Below are positions 1-8,839 of a stretch of 64,000 bases of DNA, piece after piece. The position numbers and the translations under genes are program-made. The DNA comes from Mangrovicoccus algicola (GTDB lineage: Bacteria > Pseudomonadota > Alphaproteobacteria > Rhodobacterales > Rhodobacteraceae). The notes beneath the pieces are model-generated. The model ran no database searches and was not told the origin of the DNA. It saw only the letters and a program-made list of their open reading frames with translations. The stretch is taken from NCBI RefSeq assembly GCF_014903745.1, contig NZ_JACVXA010000022.1, forward strand, positions 1 through 64,000, given 5' to 3'. The number at the start of each line of letters is the position of its first letter. Positions within the stretch are counted from its first letter, which is position 1.

Positions 1-618
1 CCCCGCCTGCCGCGCCGCCGCGGCCACCCCGTCGATCAGGGGCCTGCCCGCGCGGGCCTCCAGCCGCGCGCGGTGGCGCGCCATGCCCGCACAGCCCAGC
101 ACCACCGCGGGCGCAGCCGTCTTCCGGGCGCATTCGGCCAGGCGCTCCAGCATGGCGGGCGCGCCCGCCTCGACCTCCAGAACCGGGATGCCGCTTGCGA
201 TCACCGCGCTGCAGATCTCGGCGAAGCCCTGGTCGCGGATATTGGCCTCGATCACGGGGCGCGACACCTCCAGCGTCGTGACGACGGCAAAGCGTCCGGC
301 GCGCAGCGCCGCCATGTGATAGGCCGCCTGGCCGATGCCGATGACCGGGCAATGGGCGGCGGCGCGCATCTCTGCCAGGCCGGTATCGTCGAAACATCCG
401 ATCACGATCGCCTCCGCCCCCGCCTCGCGCGCCGCGGGCAGCATCGCCAGCAGCTGCGGGACCACCCGGTCCCCGTCCTGCGGCCCCTGGATCGCGGGCG
501 GACCCCCGGCATTGGTCCAGGCGAGGATCTCCTGCCCCGGCGCCGCCTCGCGGGCGACCTGCGCCATCGAGTCGGTCATCGCCGCGGTGGAATTGGGGTT
601 CAGGTAGAGGATGCGCAT
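1..618 (-). CDS. Asp/Glu/hydantoin racemase family protein (3' end beyond window)
   Basis: The product begins MRILYLNPNSTAAM, the typical N-terminus of the Asp/Glu/hydantoin racemase superfamily (allantoin/hydantoin racemases). Two cysteines in the right contexts, IGCFDDTG near residue 75 and VLGCAGMA near residue 180, match the two-cysteine acid/base pair of this cofactor-independent family. The ATG lies 1 nt after the stop of the upstream permease gene, so it is the last visible gene of the ABC transporter operon. This suggests that the imported compound, or a product of it, is racemised. The exact substrate cannot be read. The C-terminus is cut by the window edge. Confidence 0.85.
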   Translation of the reverse strand, partial: MRILYLNPNSTAAMTDSMAQVAREAAPGQEILAWTNAGGPPAIQGPQDGDRVVPQLLAMLPAAREAGAEAIVIGCFDDTGLAEMRAAAHCPVIGIGQAAYHMAALRAGRFAVVTTLEVSRPVIEANIRDQGFAEICSAVIASGIPVLEVEAGAPAMLERLAECARKTAAPAVVLGCAGMARHRARLEARAGRPLIDGVAAAARQAG

Positions 619-619
619 C

Positions 620-1456
620 TCACACGCCCTTCCCGGCATCCGATCCCAGGCGCGCCCGCCGCTTTGCCCCCGCCCAGGCCGCCAGCAGGAAGGCCCCGAT
701 GATCAGCAGCGAGAACGCCGTGGTCAGCGTCCCCAGCGCATAGATGACCGGCGTGGTCACGTTGGTGGTCATCCCGTAGATTTCCAGCGGCAGGGTGTTG
801 TAGCTGCCCGCGGTCAGCAGCGTGCGCGCGAATTCGTCATAGCTCAGCGTGAAGCCGAACAGCCCCACCCCGATCAGCGAGGGCGCGATGATCGGCAGCA
901 CCACGAAGCGGATCGTCTGCCAGGCGCTGGCGCCCTGGTCGCGCGCGGCCTCCTCGTAGGACTTGTCGAAACGGTTGAAGACCGCGAACATTATCAGCAG
1001 TCCGAAGGGCAGCGTCCAGGTCAGCTGCGATCCGAAGCCCGAGCTTGCCCAATGCACGCGCAGCCCGAACTGGTTGAAGATCAGCCCGACCCCCAGCGAG
1101 ACCAGGATCGAGGGGATCACCAGCGAGGCGATGATCAGGTAGAACAGGATGCCCGACCCCGCGAAGCGCTTGCGGAAGGCCAGCCCGCCCATCACCGACA
1201 CGATGACGGTCGTCACCATCACCATCAGCCCCAGCGCGAAGGAGCGGCGGAACGCGCCCCAGATATCGCCCACCGCCTGTTCCCGGAACAGGTCGCGGAA
1301 CCAGTGGAGCGAGGCGCCCTGCATCGGAAAGGTCAGCCCGCCGCCGGGCCCCTGGAAGCTGAGGATGCCGATGGTGATGGTCGGCCCGTAGAGGAACAGC
1401 AGGAACAGCCCGAAGAAGATCGTGAGCAGCCAGAAGCCGGTGGATCGTCTTTCCAT
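620..1456 (-). CDS. ABC transporter permease, PotC/spermidine-putrescine type
   Basis: A 278-residue inner-membrane permease with about six hydrophobic segments. The cytoplasmic EAA loop reads EEAARDQGASAWQTIRFVVLPIIAPS. I chose the ATG at 1456 because it lies 2 nt after the previous stop, with AAGGAG in the end of the upstream gene; the open frame continues upstream only as a shadow of that gene. It pairs with the PotB-type permease just upstream to form the channel of a polyamine/opine/Fe-type ABC importer. It is followed directly by the racemase gene. Confidence 0.9.
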   Translation of the reverse strand: MERRSTGFWLLTIFFGLFLLFLYGPTITIGILSFQGPGGGLTFPMQGASLHWFRDLFREQAVGDIWGAFRRSFALGLMVMVTTVIVSVMGGLAFRKRFAGSGILFYLIIASLVIPSILVSLGVGLIFNQFGLRVHWASSGFGSQLTWTLPFGLLIMFAVFNRFDKSYEEAARDQGASAWQTIRFVVLPIIAPSLIGVGLFGFTLSYDEFARTLLTAGSYNTLPLEIYGMTTNVTTPVIYALGTLTTAFSLLIIGAFLLAAWAGAKRRARLGSDAGKGV

Positions 1457-1458
1457 GG

Positions 1459-2319
1459 TCACAGCTCCTTGCGGATGTCGACGAAGCGCAGAAGGATCGC
1501 GATGGTCAGAAGGACTGTGCACAGGAGCACCACCGCCGTCGCCGCCGCCGAAGGGTATTGCAGCAGCGAGATGTCGTTGGAGATCAGCCGCCCCACATTG
1601 GCGCGCTGGCTGCCCGACATGAAGCGCACGGTGATGAAATCGCCCATCACCAGCGTGACGACGAAGATCGTGCCGATCATGATGCCGGGCTTGCACAGCG
1701 GCAGGATGACATGGATCAGCGTCTGCCAGCCCGAGGCGCCATTGTCATAGGCCGCCTCGACCAGGCTGCGGTCGATGCGCATCATCGTGTTGAAGATCGG
1801 CACGACCATGAACAGCGTGTAGAGATGCACGAAGGCCAGGATCACCGAGAAATCGGAATACAGCAGCCATTCCACCGGCTCGTCCACCACGCCCCAGCTG
1901 ATCAGCATCTGGTTGGCGATGCCGTTGCGGCCCAGGAACGGGATCCAGGAAATCATCCGGATGATGTTCGAGGTCCAGAACGGGATCGTGCACAGGAGAA
2001 ACAGCGCGATCTGCCAGGACTGGCTGCGCACGTGGAAGGCCAGGTAATAGGCGACGGTGAAGCCGATCGCCAGGGTCAGCGCCCAGGTCAGGAAGGCATA
2101 GCGGAAGGTCGCCAGGAACACCCGCCCGGTCACGGAAGAGCCGAAGAGGAACCGGTAATTCTCCAGCGAGAAGGCCGGGATGATGGAAAACTCGGTCGCC
2201 TGCCAGAAGCTGACGGTCACGATCGTCGCGATCGGCAGCACCAGGAAGGCGGCCAGCACCAGCGTCAGCGGCGCGGCCTGCAGCCATCCGGCGACATGGC
2301 GGTTCTTGAGGATCTGCAT
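1459..2319 (-). CDS. ABC transporter permease, PotB type
   Basis: A 286-residue permease starting MQILKNRHVAGWLQ. An ATG preceded by GGGAGG decides the start; a longer frame exists but has no ribosome site. It has about six membrane segments and an EAA loop (VEAAYDNGASGWQTLIHVILPLCKPG). It is the second gene after the binding protein and couples 2 nt from the next permease. It is separated from the binding-protein gene by two strong hairpins, the usual arrangement when the periplasmic protein is made in excess over the membrane subunits. Confidence 0.9.
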   Translation of the reverse strand: MQILKNRHVAGWLQAAPLTLVLAAFLVLPIATIVTVSFWQATEFSIIPAFSLENYRFLFGSSVTGRVFLATFRYAFLTWALTLAIGFTVAYYLAFHVRSQSWQIALFLLCTIPFWTSNIIRMISWIPFLGRNGIANQMLISWGVVDEPVEWLLYSDFSVILAFVHLYTLFMVVPIFNTMMRIDRSLVEAAYDNGASGWQTLIHVILPLCKPGIMIGTIFVVTLVMGDFITVRFMSGSQRANVGRLISNDISLLQYPSAAATAVVLLCTVLLTIAILLRFVDIRKEL

Positions 2320-2370
2320 CGGGCCTCCCTCGGCTCGGTTCGGGGTCGCGCGCGCCCGCAAGGGCGCCCG

Positions 2371-2424
2371 AGGGGGGCGCGAGCCCCCCGAGACCCGCCC
2401 GTGGCCGCAAGGCCGCGGGCGGGG
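2371..2424 (-). terminator. Two tandem intercistronic hairpins
   Basis: The first is a G6C/GC6 stem with a GCGA loop (about 2372-2389). The second is a 13-bp stem, one mismatch, around a gcaa loop (about 2395-2424). They lie between the binding-protein gene and the first permease gene. They probably act as a partial terminator or mRNA-end stabiliser giving more binding protein than permease. Confidence 0.6.
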
Positions 2425-2500
2425 ACATGATGTCGCCCGCGGCGCGGGTGTCCGCCGGATCAGGTCCCGGTCGGTCCCTGTCCCGCGGAGGGCGCTGCGC

Positions 2501-3763
2501 TCAGCTGGCGATGAACTCGTTCCACTTGCGGACCATGTACTGGTTCTCGTCCATCACCGCGTTCCAGCAAGCGACCGATCCCATGCGGTCGTAGAAGCTG
2601 CCGCCGTCGCGGACCTCCCCGGCCTGGGCCAGAACGTCGCCGAAGGGGCTGGTGATCTCGCCCGTGGCCTCCTTGCCCTCGAACCAGTAGCCCCACTCGT
2701 TCTCGGACATGAATTCCTTCGACGTCTCGGGCACGGCGGAATAATAGCCCTGGCGCATCAGGAACCCGCCGACCCAGCCCGAGAGATACCAGTTGATGTA
2801 CTCATAGGCCGCATCCAGCTCCATGCCGGTCAGCGACTTCGACAGGCCGATGCCGCCGCCCCAGCTGCGATAGCCTTCCTCCAGCGGCTGGTAGACGCAG
2901 GGGATGCCGCGGGTCTTCACCGCGGTGATGGCGGGCGACCACATCGACTGGATCACCACCTCGCCCGAGGCCATCAGGTTCACGCTCTCGTCGAAGGTCT
3001 TCCAGAAGGCGCGGAACTGGCCCGCGCGCTTGGCCTCGGTGAAGATCGCGAAAGTCGCGTCGATCTCCTCGCGGGTCATGTTGCCCTTGTCGCCATAGGT
3101 GATCTCGCCCATCGACTCGCAGACCATGGCCATGTCCATGATCCCGATCGAGGAAATGTCCAGAAGCGAGGCCTTGCCCTTGAATTCGGGGTTCAGCAGT
3201 TCCGACCAGTTGGAGATCGGCCGCCCGATCAGGTCGGGACGGATGCCCAGCGTGTCGGCATTGTAGATCGTCGGGATCAGAGTCATCCAGTTGGTCTGCT
3301 CATCGGCGAAGGCGGTCGAGCCCTGGCCCTCGACGAAGCCCACCGTATGCGGCGCGGTGCCCTGGGCGATCTCGCTTTCCGGGGTCAGCTTGCCATCCTT
3401 GAAGATGCCGACGATCTTGTCGTAATTGGCGATCTTCGAGACATCCATCGCCTGCAGGTTGCCGGTCGGCCAGACCTTCTTGCAGATCCAGTACTCGATA
3501 TCGGCGATGTCGAAACTGTCGGGCTGGGTGGCGGCGCGCTGGGTCACGGCGTCGGAATCCAGCGCCGTCATCTCCAGCGTGATGCCCAGGTCTTCCTTCA
3601 CCTTGGTCGCCACCTCGTTGAGGTTCGACACGCCGGTGCCGAACTGGCGCAGCACGATGTTCTTCGATTCCTGCGACCAGACCATCGGCGCGGCCAGGGT
3701 CGTCGCCGCGGCGGCCGCCCCGGTCTTGAGGACGGAACGGCGGGTATAGCCGACTTTTGCCAT
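2501..3763 (-). CDS. ABC transporter substrate-binding protein, PotD family, Tat-exported
   Basis: A 420-residue periplasmic binding protein. The N-terminus carries a twin-arginine motif (TRRSVLKTG, RR at residues 8-9) followed by an Ala-rich hydrophobic segment and a cleavage-like APMVWSQE, so Tat export is likely. The mature part resembles extracellular solute-binding family 1 proteins of the spermidine/putrescine type. It lies between the ATPase gene (40 nt gap) and the permeases, in the usual gene order. The ligand cannot be assigned; the operon's racemase suggests an amino-acid, hydantoin or opine-like compound (inference). Confidence 0.88.
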   Translation of the reverse strand: MAKVGYTRRSVLKTGAAAAATTLAAPMVWSQESKNIVLRQFGTGVSNLNEVATKVKEDLGITLEMTALDSDAVTQRAATQPDSFDIADIEYWICKKVWPTGNLQAMDVSKIANYDKIVGIFKDGKLTPESEIAQGTAPHTVGFVEGQGSTAFADEQTNWMTLIPTIYNADTLGIRPDLIGRPISNWSELLNPEFKGKASLLDISSIGIMDMAMVCESMGEITYGDKGNMTREEIDATFAIFTEAKRAGQFRAFWKTFDESVNLMASGEVVIQSMWSPAITAVKTRGIPCVYQPLEEGYRSWGGGIGLSKSLTGMELDAAYEYINWYLSGWVGGFLMRQGYYSAVPETSKEFMSENEWGYWFEGKEATGEITSPFGDVLAQAGEVRDGGSFYDRMGSVACWNAVMDENQYMVRKWNEFIAS

Positions 3764-3803
3764 TGTCTTCTCTCCTGTTGGTATCTTGTTGTCTCTGGCC
3801 CGG

Positions 3804-4775
3804 TCAGGCGGTCAGGCGGTGCAGCCGGGACGCGTCCCAGCTGAGCCCGACCGCGTCGCCGGGATTTTTCGGGTTCTCGAAGAACCGGGCCTCGGGCACC
3901 AGCGCCAGGACCTCCTGCGCGCCCGCCATCGCCGTCACCGCGACATGGGCCCCCTGGTACTCGACGCCGCGCACCACCGCCGGAAGCCCGGCCTCGTCGA
4001 GCCGCACGTCATCGGCGCGCAGCGCGAAGCGCGTCCCGTCCAGGTCCATCACGTTATGGCCGCCCATGAACCGGGCGACGAATTCGGTGCGCGGCGCCGC
4101 GAAGACCTCGCGCGCGGTTCCGGCCTGTTCGATCACGGCGTCGTTCATCACCACCACCTCGTCGGCCAGCGCCAGCGCCTCGTCCTGGCCATGGGTGACA
4201 TGGATGAAGGTGATGCCCAGCTCGCGCTGCAGCCGCTTGAGTTCCCCGCGCACCCGGATGCGCAGGAACGGGTCCAGCGCCGAGAGCGGCTCGTCCAGCA
4301 GGAGCACCCGCGGCTTGGTCACCAGCGCGCGCGCCAGCGCGACGCGCTGCTGCTGCCCGCCCGACAGCTGCGCGGGCAGGCGTTCGGCCAGGTGGGTCAT
4401 GTCCACCAGCTCCAGCATCTCGTCGGCGGCGCGGTGGCGGGCGGCCTTGTCGACCCCCTTCATCCGCAGCGAGAAGGCGACATTGTCGCGCACGCTCAGA
4501 TGCGGGAACAGCGCGTAGGACTGGAACATCATCGCCGTGCCGCGCCGCGCCGGTTCCAGCCGCGACACGTCATGGCCGTCCAGCACGATCGAGCCCTCGG
4601 AAATGCTCTCATGCCCGGCGATCATCCGCAGCGTCGTCGACTTGCCGCAGCCCGACGGCCCCAGCAGGCAGACATAGCTGCCATTGGCGAAGACATGGCT
4701 GACATCGCGCACCGCAACCGTGCCGCCATAGCGCTTGGTGACATGCACCAGTTCCAGATCCTGTCCCGAGCGCAT
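3804..4775 (-). CDS. ABC transporter ATP-binding protein, PotA type
   Basis: A 323-residue ATPase, first gene of the operon. It has Walker A GPSGCGKST (39-47), Q-loop Gln85, signature LSGGQ (137-141), Walker B VLLLDEP (157-163) and H-loop His195, all intact. The C-terminal third (from about 235) is the TOBE-type regulatory domain seen in PotA/FbpC proteins. It energises uptake through the two permeases downstream. It is divergent from the GntR regulator gene, with about 250 bp between the starts carrying the candidate operator. Confidence 0.93.
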   Translation of the reverse strand: MRSGQDLELVHVTKRYGGTVAVRDVSHVFANGSYVCLLGPSGCGKSTTLRMIAGHESISEGSIVLDGHDVSRLEPARRGTAMMFQSYALFPHLSVRDNVAFSLRMKGVDKAARHRAADEMLELVDMTHLAERLPAQLSGGQQQRVALARALVTKPRVLLLDEPLSALDPFLRIRVRGELKRLQRELGITFIHVTHGQDEALALADEVVVMNDAVIEQAGTAREVFAAPRTEFVARFMGGHNVMDLDGTRFALRADDVRLDEAGLPAVVRGVEYQGAHVAVTAMAGAQEVLALVPEARFFENPKNPGDAVGLSWDASRLHRLTA

Positions 4776-4912
4776 CGGCCGCCCCCTGTTCCGCTTCCTG
4801 ATGACAGATCAGGGGAGACCCTGCCCGCTGCGAAGGCTTTTCCGTGACATTGCCCCTGCGGAACATTGATCGCCCAAGCTTTGGACGTTTCCTCGGGGGC
4901 GGCGCTCACGAT

Positions 4913-4933
4913 TTGTACAAGTTTCGTATACAA
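4913..4933. promoter_or_regulatory. Candidate GntR-type operator between ABC operon and regulator
   Basis: TTGTACAA (4913-4920), then 5 bp, then GTATACAA (4926-4933); on the minus strand this reads TTGTATAC-N5-TTGTACAA. AT-rich TTGTAYA repeats in GC-rich DNA, between the ABC operon and the GntR gene, fit an autoregulatory FadR-subfamily operator. Confidence 0.45.
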
Positions 4934-5023
4934 TTCGGTCAGCCCATGTATCGCCAGCGCCCGGCCTTGTGCGCCGCCCTGCCCCACGGAAGAGTGCCCC
5001 GGGGTTCACCGGAAGGGGCGCGC

Positions 5024-5707
5024 GTGGCAAGGCAAGAGACAGTGACAGGCAGCGCCGAGGTGGCCGCCAGGCTGGCAGTGGCGATCCACGAACACCGGCT
5101 GGCGCCGGGCACCAAGCTGAACGAGGACGAGGTCGGCGAGATCTTCGGCGTCAGCCGCACGGTGGTGCGCGCCGGGCTGCAGCAGCTGGCGCATCAGCAT
5201 CTGGTGGAGCTGAAGCGCAATCGCGGCGCCTTCGTCGCCAGGCCCGGCGTGCGCGAGGCCCGCGAGGTGTTCGAGGCGCGCAGCCTGCTGGAGCCCACCA
5301 CCGCGCGCTCCGCCGCGCGCCGCGCGGGCCCCGCCGACATCGCCGCGCTGCGCGATCACATCGAGGCCGAACATGCCGCACTGGCGGCGGGCGATGACGG
5401 ACGCGCGCTCCACCTGTCGGGGACCTTCCACAACGAGGTGGCGCGGATCGCCAACCAGGGCACGATCGCCGAGTTCATCGCCCAGCTGGTGTCGCGCTCC
5501 TCCCTCATCATCGCGCTCTACTGGGAACGCCGCGCCGCGCTGTGCGAAAGCCATGCCCATCATGCACTGATCGCCGCGCTGGAACGCAATGACGAGGCCG
5601 AGGCCGAGGCCCTGATGAAAAGCCACCTGCTGGATCTCTACACCTCGCTGGACCTGCGCGACACGCCCCCCGCCCCGCGCACGCTGAAGGAGGCGCTGGA
5701 CGGATGA
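5024..5707 (+). CDS. GntR (FadR/FCD subfamily) transcriptional regulator
   Basis: A 227-residue regulator. A winged-helix domain fills the first 70 residues or so (EDEVGEIFGVSRTVVRAGLQQLAHQHLVELKRNRGAFVA), followed by an all-helical FCD ligand domain with metal-type histidines (FHNEVARIA, SHAHHALIAAL). I chose GTG at 5024 because GGAAGGGG precedes it by 5 nt and the protein then begins just before the winged helix; the longer frame runs through the operator region. It is divergent from the ABC operon, which it probably represses until a ligand binds. Its stop overlaps the GNAT start (ATGA). Confidence 0.87.
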   Translation: MARQETVTGSAEVAARLAVAIHEHRLAPGTKLNEDEVGEIFGVSRTVVRAGLQQLAHQHLVELKRNRGAFVARPGVREAREVFEARSLLEPTTARSAARRAGPADIAALRDHIEAEHAALAAGDDGRALHLSGTFHNEVARIANQGTIAEFIAQLVSRSSLIIALYWERRAALCESHAHHALIAALERNDEAEAEALMKSHLLDLYTSLDLRDTPPAPRTLKEALDG

Positions 5708-6540
5708 GGTTCAGGACCGCAGCGACCCCCGCCGAGATCGCCCTGGTGCTGGACTGGGCGCGGGCGGAGGGATGGAACCCGGGTCTGGAGGACGCCGCCG
5801 CCTTCCATGCCGCCGATCCCGGCGGGATCTTCCTGGCCGAGCAGGACGGCGCGCCGGTCGCGGCCATCTCGGTAATCAACCATTCCGACACCTTCGCCTT
5901 TCTGGGGTTGTACCTGTGCCTGCCGGCCTTCCGCGGCCGCGGGATCGGCCATGCGCTGTGGACTCATGCGCTTGCCCATGCGGGCGAACGGACCGTGGGG
6001 CTCGACGGGGTGGCGGCGCAGGAGGCGAATTACGCCCGTTCGGGTTTCGTCCGTCAGGGAGCGACGCTGCGCATGGCCGGACCCGCTCCGATCGGCGAGG
6101 CGCCGGGACTGCGCCCGGCGGGCGGCACCGATCTTGCCGCCATCGCGGCGCTGGACCTGGCCGCGACCGGCGTGGCGCGGCCGCGATTCCTGGCCGCCTG
6201 GCTGATGCAGGCCCGCAGCCGCCGCAGCATCGTGCTGGACCGGGACGGCCGCGTCGCGGGGGTCGCCACGGCGCGGCTCTGCGGCGAGGGGTGCAAGATC
6301 GGACCGGTCATCGCCCCTGATGCCGATGCCGCCTGGACCCTGATCGCGGGGGCGGCCGCCGCGCTGTCGGCACAGCGGGTGATCCTCGACGTGCCGGAAT
6401 GGCAGGACGCGCTGACCGGGCGGCTGGCGGCGGCAGGCTTCGCCACCACCTTCGCCACGGCGCGCATGTATCGCGGCCCGGCCCCCGCCCCGGCCGCAGG
6501 CGGAACCCAGCACGCCATCGCCACGATGGAGCTGGGCTGA
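5704..6540 (+). CDS. GNAT-family N-acetyltransferase with second C-terminal acetyltransferase-like domain
   Basis: A 278-residue protein. Residues 1-130 are a GNAT fold with the acetyl-CoA-binding motif LPAFRGRGIGHALW and a following ANYARSGFV segment. Residues 135-270 form a second domain resembling the C-terminal Acetyltransf_18-type domain (YitH-like proteins). The start overlaps the regulator stop by 4 bp, so the two genes are translationally coupled. It may acetylate a compound handled by the divergent ABC system. The substrate is unknown. Confidence 0.8.
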   Translation: MRFRTAATPAEIALVLDWARAEGWNPGLEDAAAFHAADPGGIFLAEQDGAPVAAISVINHSDTFAFLGLYLCLPAFRGRGIGHALWTHALAHAGERTVGLDGVAAQEANYARSGFVRQGATLRMAGPAPIGEAPGLRPAGGTDLAAIAALDLAATGVARPRFLAAWLMQARSRRSIVLDRDGRVAGVATARLCGEGCKIGPVIAPDADAAWTLIAGAAAALSAQRVILDVPEWQDALTGRLAAAGFATTFATARMYRGPAPAPAAGGTQHAIATMELG

Positions 6541-6550
6541 GCCGCGAGGG

Positions 6551-7681
6551 CTAGCGCGGGGTGTCGTTCTGCGAAAGCCCCTCGCTGAGCGGGTGATAGT
6601 CGCCCTCGCCCTGCGCCCGGCGCCGCCGCGCGCGCAGCTTTCGCGGGCTTTCGGTGATCCGGATCTGCCCCGAAACGGCCAGCACCCAGACCAGGATGGG
6701 CAGCGCCACGATGCCCCCGACCGGTCCCCAGATCCACAGCCAGACCGTCAGCGTCAGGAAGATCAGCAGCGGATTCAGCGTCAGGCGCTGCCCCACCAGC
6801 GAGGGGGTGACGAAATAGCCCTCGGTGAAGTTCATCGCCACATACATCGCCATGGGGGCATAGCTCATCACCCCGTCGAAGGTGACGAACCCCGCCACCA
6901 GAAGCGAGGCGGCGAACAGGACGGGCCCCAGGTAGAGCAGGTAGTTCAGCAGGAAGGCCAGGACGCCCCAGGTCGTTGCGGAGGGGATGCCGAGCGCGAA
7001 GAGCCCGAGCCCCGTGCACAGCCCCAGCACCGCGTTGATCCCGGTGATCGTCACGAAATAGCGCGATACCGAGGTATCGGCCCAGTAAAGCAGGTCGCGG
7101 GTCTTCAGATCGGCCCGCGGCGAGGGAAAGGTGCGGTCCAGCCAGTCATAGATCTGCCGCCGCGTGAGGATGAAGAAGAACAGCGTGGCCAGGAAGACCA
7201 GCGCCTGTGCCGCGATCTGCGGCGCGAACAGCACCGCGTCCCAGAAGGAGAACAGCTGTTCGGCCTGTTCCTCGCCCTCGGGCGGCGGGGCGGGCGGGCG
7301 CGTCGGCTTGTCGTCGGCGGAGATGGCATTGTTCACCTCCTGCGACATCTCCTGCAGGTTCTGACCCAGCGAGACCAGCCCCTCCAGCGTGTCGCGCGCC
7401 TCGTCCACGACCTCGGGGATCTCCCGCACCGCGCCCTCAATGGCCGGCGCCAGCACCAGCACCGCGCCGAAGACCGCCAGGCAGGTCCCGAAGGTCACGG
7501 CCAGCGCCACGGCGGCGGAGGGAATGCGGTTGCGCGCGGCGAAATCGACCAGCGGAGAGACGATCACCCCCAGCGTCAGGGCCAGCACGGTCGGGGCGGA
7601 AATCGACTTGGTCAGCTTCATCACGATCAGCGTGACGATCAGCACGGCCGCGATGGTCAATGCGTTGCGCGGCAGCGTCAT
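6551..7681 (-). CDS. AI-2E/PerM-type permease
   Basis: A membrane protein of about 376 residues from the AI-2E transporter (PerM/YdiK) family. It has paired N-terminal helices, a long amphipathic region (about 60-135) holding a proline-rich acidic insert (TRPPAPPPEGEEQ), then the conserved C-terminal block with TEGYFVTPSLVGQRLTLNPLLIF. I chose ATG at 7681 (GGGGGGTGG just upstream); a GTG at 7711 is a weaker alternative. A well-matched EcfG promoter lies about 95 bp upstream, divergent from the YfdC-like gene. This suggests a role in the general stress response rather than quorum sensing. Confidence 0.85.
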   Translation of the reverse strand: MTLPRNALTIAAVLIVTLIVMKLTKSISAPTVLALTLGVIVSPLVDFAARNRIPSAAVALAVTFGTCLAVFGAVLVLAPAIEGAVREIPEVVDEARDTLEGLVSLGQNLQEMSQEVNNAISADDKPTRPPAPPPEGEEQAEQLFSFWDAVLFAPQIAAQALVFLATLFFFILTRRQIYDWLDRTFPSPRADLKTRDLLYWADTSVSRYFVTITGINAVLGLCTGLGLFALGIPSATTWGVLAFLLNYLLYLGPVLFAASLLVAGFVTFDGVMSYAPMAMYVAMNFTEGYFVTPSLVGQRLTLNPLLIFLTLTVWLWIWGPVGGIVALPILVWVLAVSGQIRITESPRKLRARRRRAQGEGDYHPLSEGLSQNDTPR

Positions 7682-7773
7682 GCCAGCCACCCCCCGCATC
7701 TGTCGGGACACGGGGCGCCCGCGATCGTGGCTTGCATCGGATTCTCCTCGGGGTCGGGATGGCGTTGTCGATG

Positions 7774-7799
7774 GGAACGCCCGGTCCGCGCAGGCGGTT
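7774..7799 (+). promoter_or_regulatory. Candidate EcfG promoter for the YfdC/FNT gene
   Basis: GGAAC (7774-7778), 17 bp, GGTT (7796-7799). One mismatch in the -10 element. It faces away from the minus-strand promoter in the same 28 bp. Confidence 0.5.
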
Positions 7800-7801
7800 C
7801 C
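7776..7801 (-). promoter_or_regulatory. Candidate EcfG promoter for the PerM-type gene
   Basis: On the minus strand GGAAC (7801-7797), 17 bp, CGTT (7779-7776), a full match to the alphaproteobacterial EcfG consensus. It overlaps the opposite promoter almost completely. Confidence 0.7.
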
Positions 7802-7881
7802 GCGCCGCCGCGAAATATGTCACGGAACAATCGCGGACAGGGCGGCGTTTGATCCCCGACGCATCATCTCACCGAGTATCC

Positions 7882-8799
7882 ATGACACCCCAAGACCCCG
7901 AGCAGGAGGATGGCGGCCGCGAGGTCAAGCCGGTCCTGCGCCAGCCCGCCGAGATCGAGGAACACGAAACCCTTCCCGATGACGAGGAGGAGGAATCCGT
8001 CTCGGAAGCCTCCAGCCTCTCGCCGCGGCTGATCTACGAGGTCGTGCGCCGCGACGGGGACGAGGAGCTCAATCGTCCCGCCAGCGCGCTGATCTGGTCG
8101 GGCGTGGCGGCGGGCATCCTGATCTCCGCCTCGGTGATGGCCGAGGCCGCGCTGCATTCCGCCCTGCCCGACGCGCCCTGGCGCGAGATCATCGAGAATG
8201 CCGGCTACTCGCTGGGCTTCATGATCGTCATCCTCGGGCGGATGCAGCTTTTCACCGAGAATACCATCACCACCGTGCTGCCCTTCCTGGCCCGTCCGGG
8301 GCTGCGCTGCTTCGGCTCGGTGATGAAACTGTGGTCGATCGTGCTGGCGGCCAATGTGGTGGGCGCCTTCGTCGCGGGCTGGTTCCTGTCGCTTGAGGAC
8401 GTCCTGGCCCCCGAGGTCCGGCTTGCCACGATGGAGATCTCGCTTCACGCGCTGGACCTGCCGCCGCTCGAAGCCTTCCTCAAGGGCATTCCCGCAGGGG
8501 TGCTGATCGCCGCGCTGGTCTGGCTGCTGCCGCAGGCCCAGGCCTCAGCCTTCTTCGTGATCGGCGCCCTCACCTGGATGATCGCCATGGGCGGCTTCAC
8601 CCATGTCATTGCCGGATCGGTGGAACTTGCCATCGTGGTGCTTGACGGAAGGACCGGCCTGCTCCACGCCTTCGGGGCGTGGTGGCTGCCGGTGCTGGCC
8701 GGGAACATCCTCGGGGGCACGGCCGTCTTCACCGCGCTGGCCTGGGCCCAGGTCCGCATGGAGGTGCGCACCCGCAACCGGACCGCCGACCCGCTCTGA
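7882..8799 (+). CDS. Formate/nitrite transporter (FNT) family protein, YfdC-like
   Basis: A 305-residue inner-membrane channel-like protein. Residues 1-55 form an acidic cytoplasmic tail. From about residue 75 it carries six membrane helices with the FNT signatures GRMQLFTENTITTVLP and AMGGFTHVIAGSVE. The long acidic tail and the charged ENT segment place it nearer YfdC than FocA/NirC. The first credible ATG is 7882; the longer frame overlaps the divergent gene. The substrate is unknown. The EcfG-like promoter upstream points to stress-time expression. Confidence 0.85.
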   Translation: MTPQDPEQEDGGREVKPVLRQPAEIEEHETLPDDEEEESVSEASSLSPRLIYEVVRRDGDEELNRPASALIWSGVAAGILISASVMAEAALHSALPDAPWREIIENAGYSLGFMIVILGRMQLFTENTITTVLPFLARPGLRCFGSVMKLWSIVLAANVVGAFVAGWFLSLEDVLAPEVRLATMEISLHALDLPPLEAFLKGIPAGVLIAALVWLLPQAQASAFFVIGALTWMIAMGGFTHVIAGSVELAIVVLDGRTGLLHAFGAWWLPVLAGNILGGTAVFTALAWAQVRMEVRTRNRTADPL

Positions 8800-8839
8800 G
8801 CCCGCTTCACCGCCATTCCATCGACGAAGGAACCTTGCC

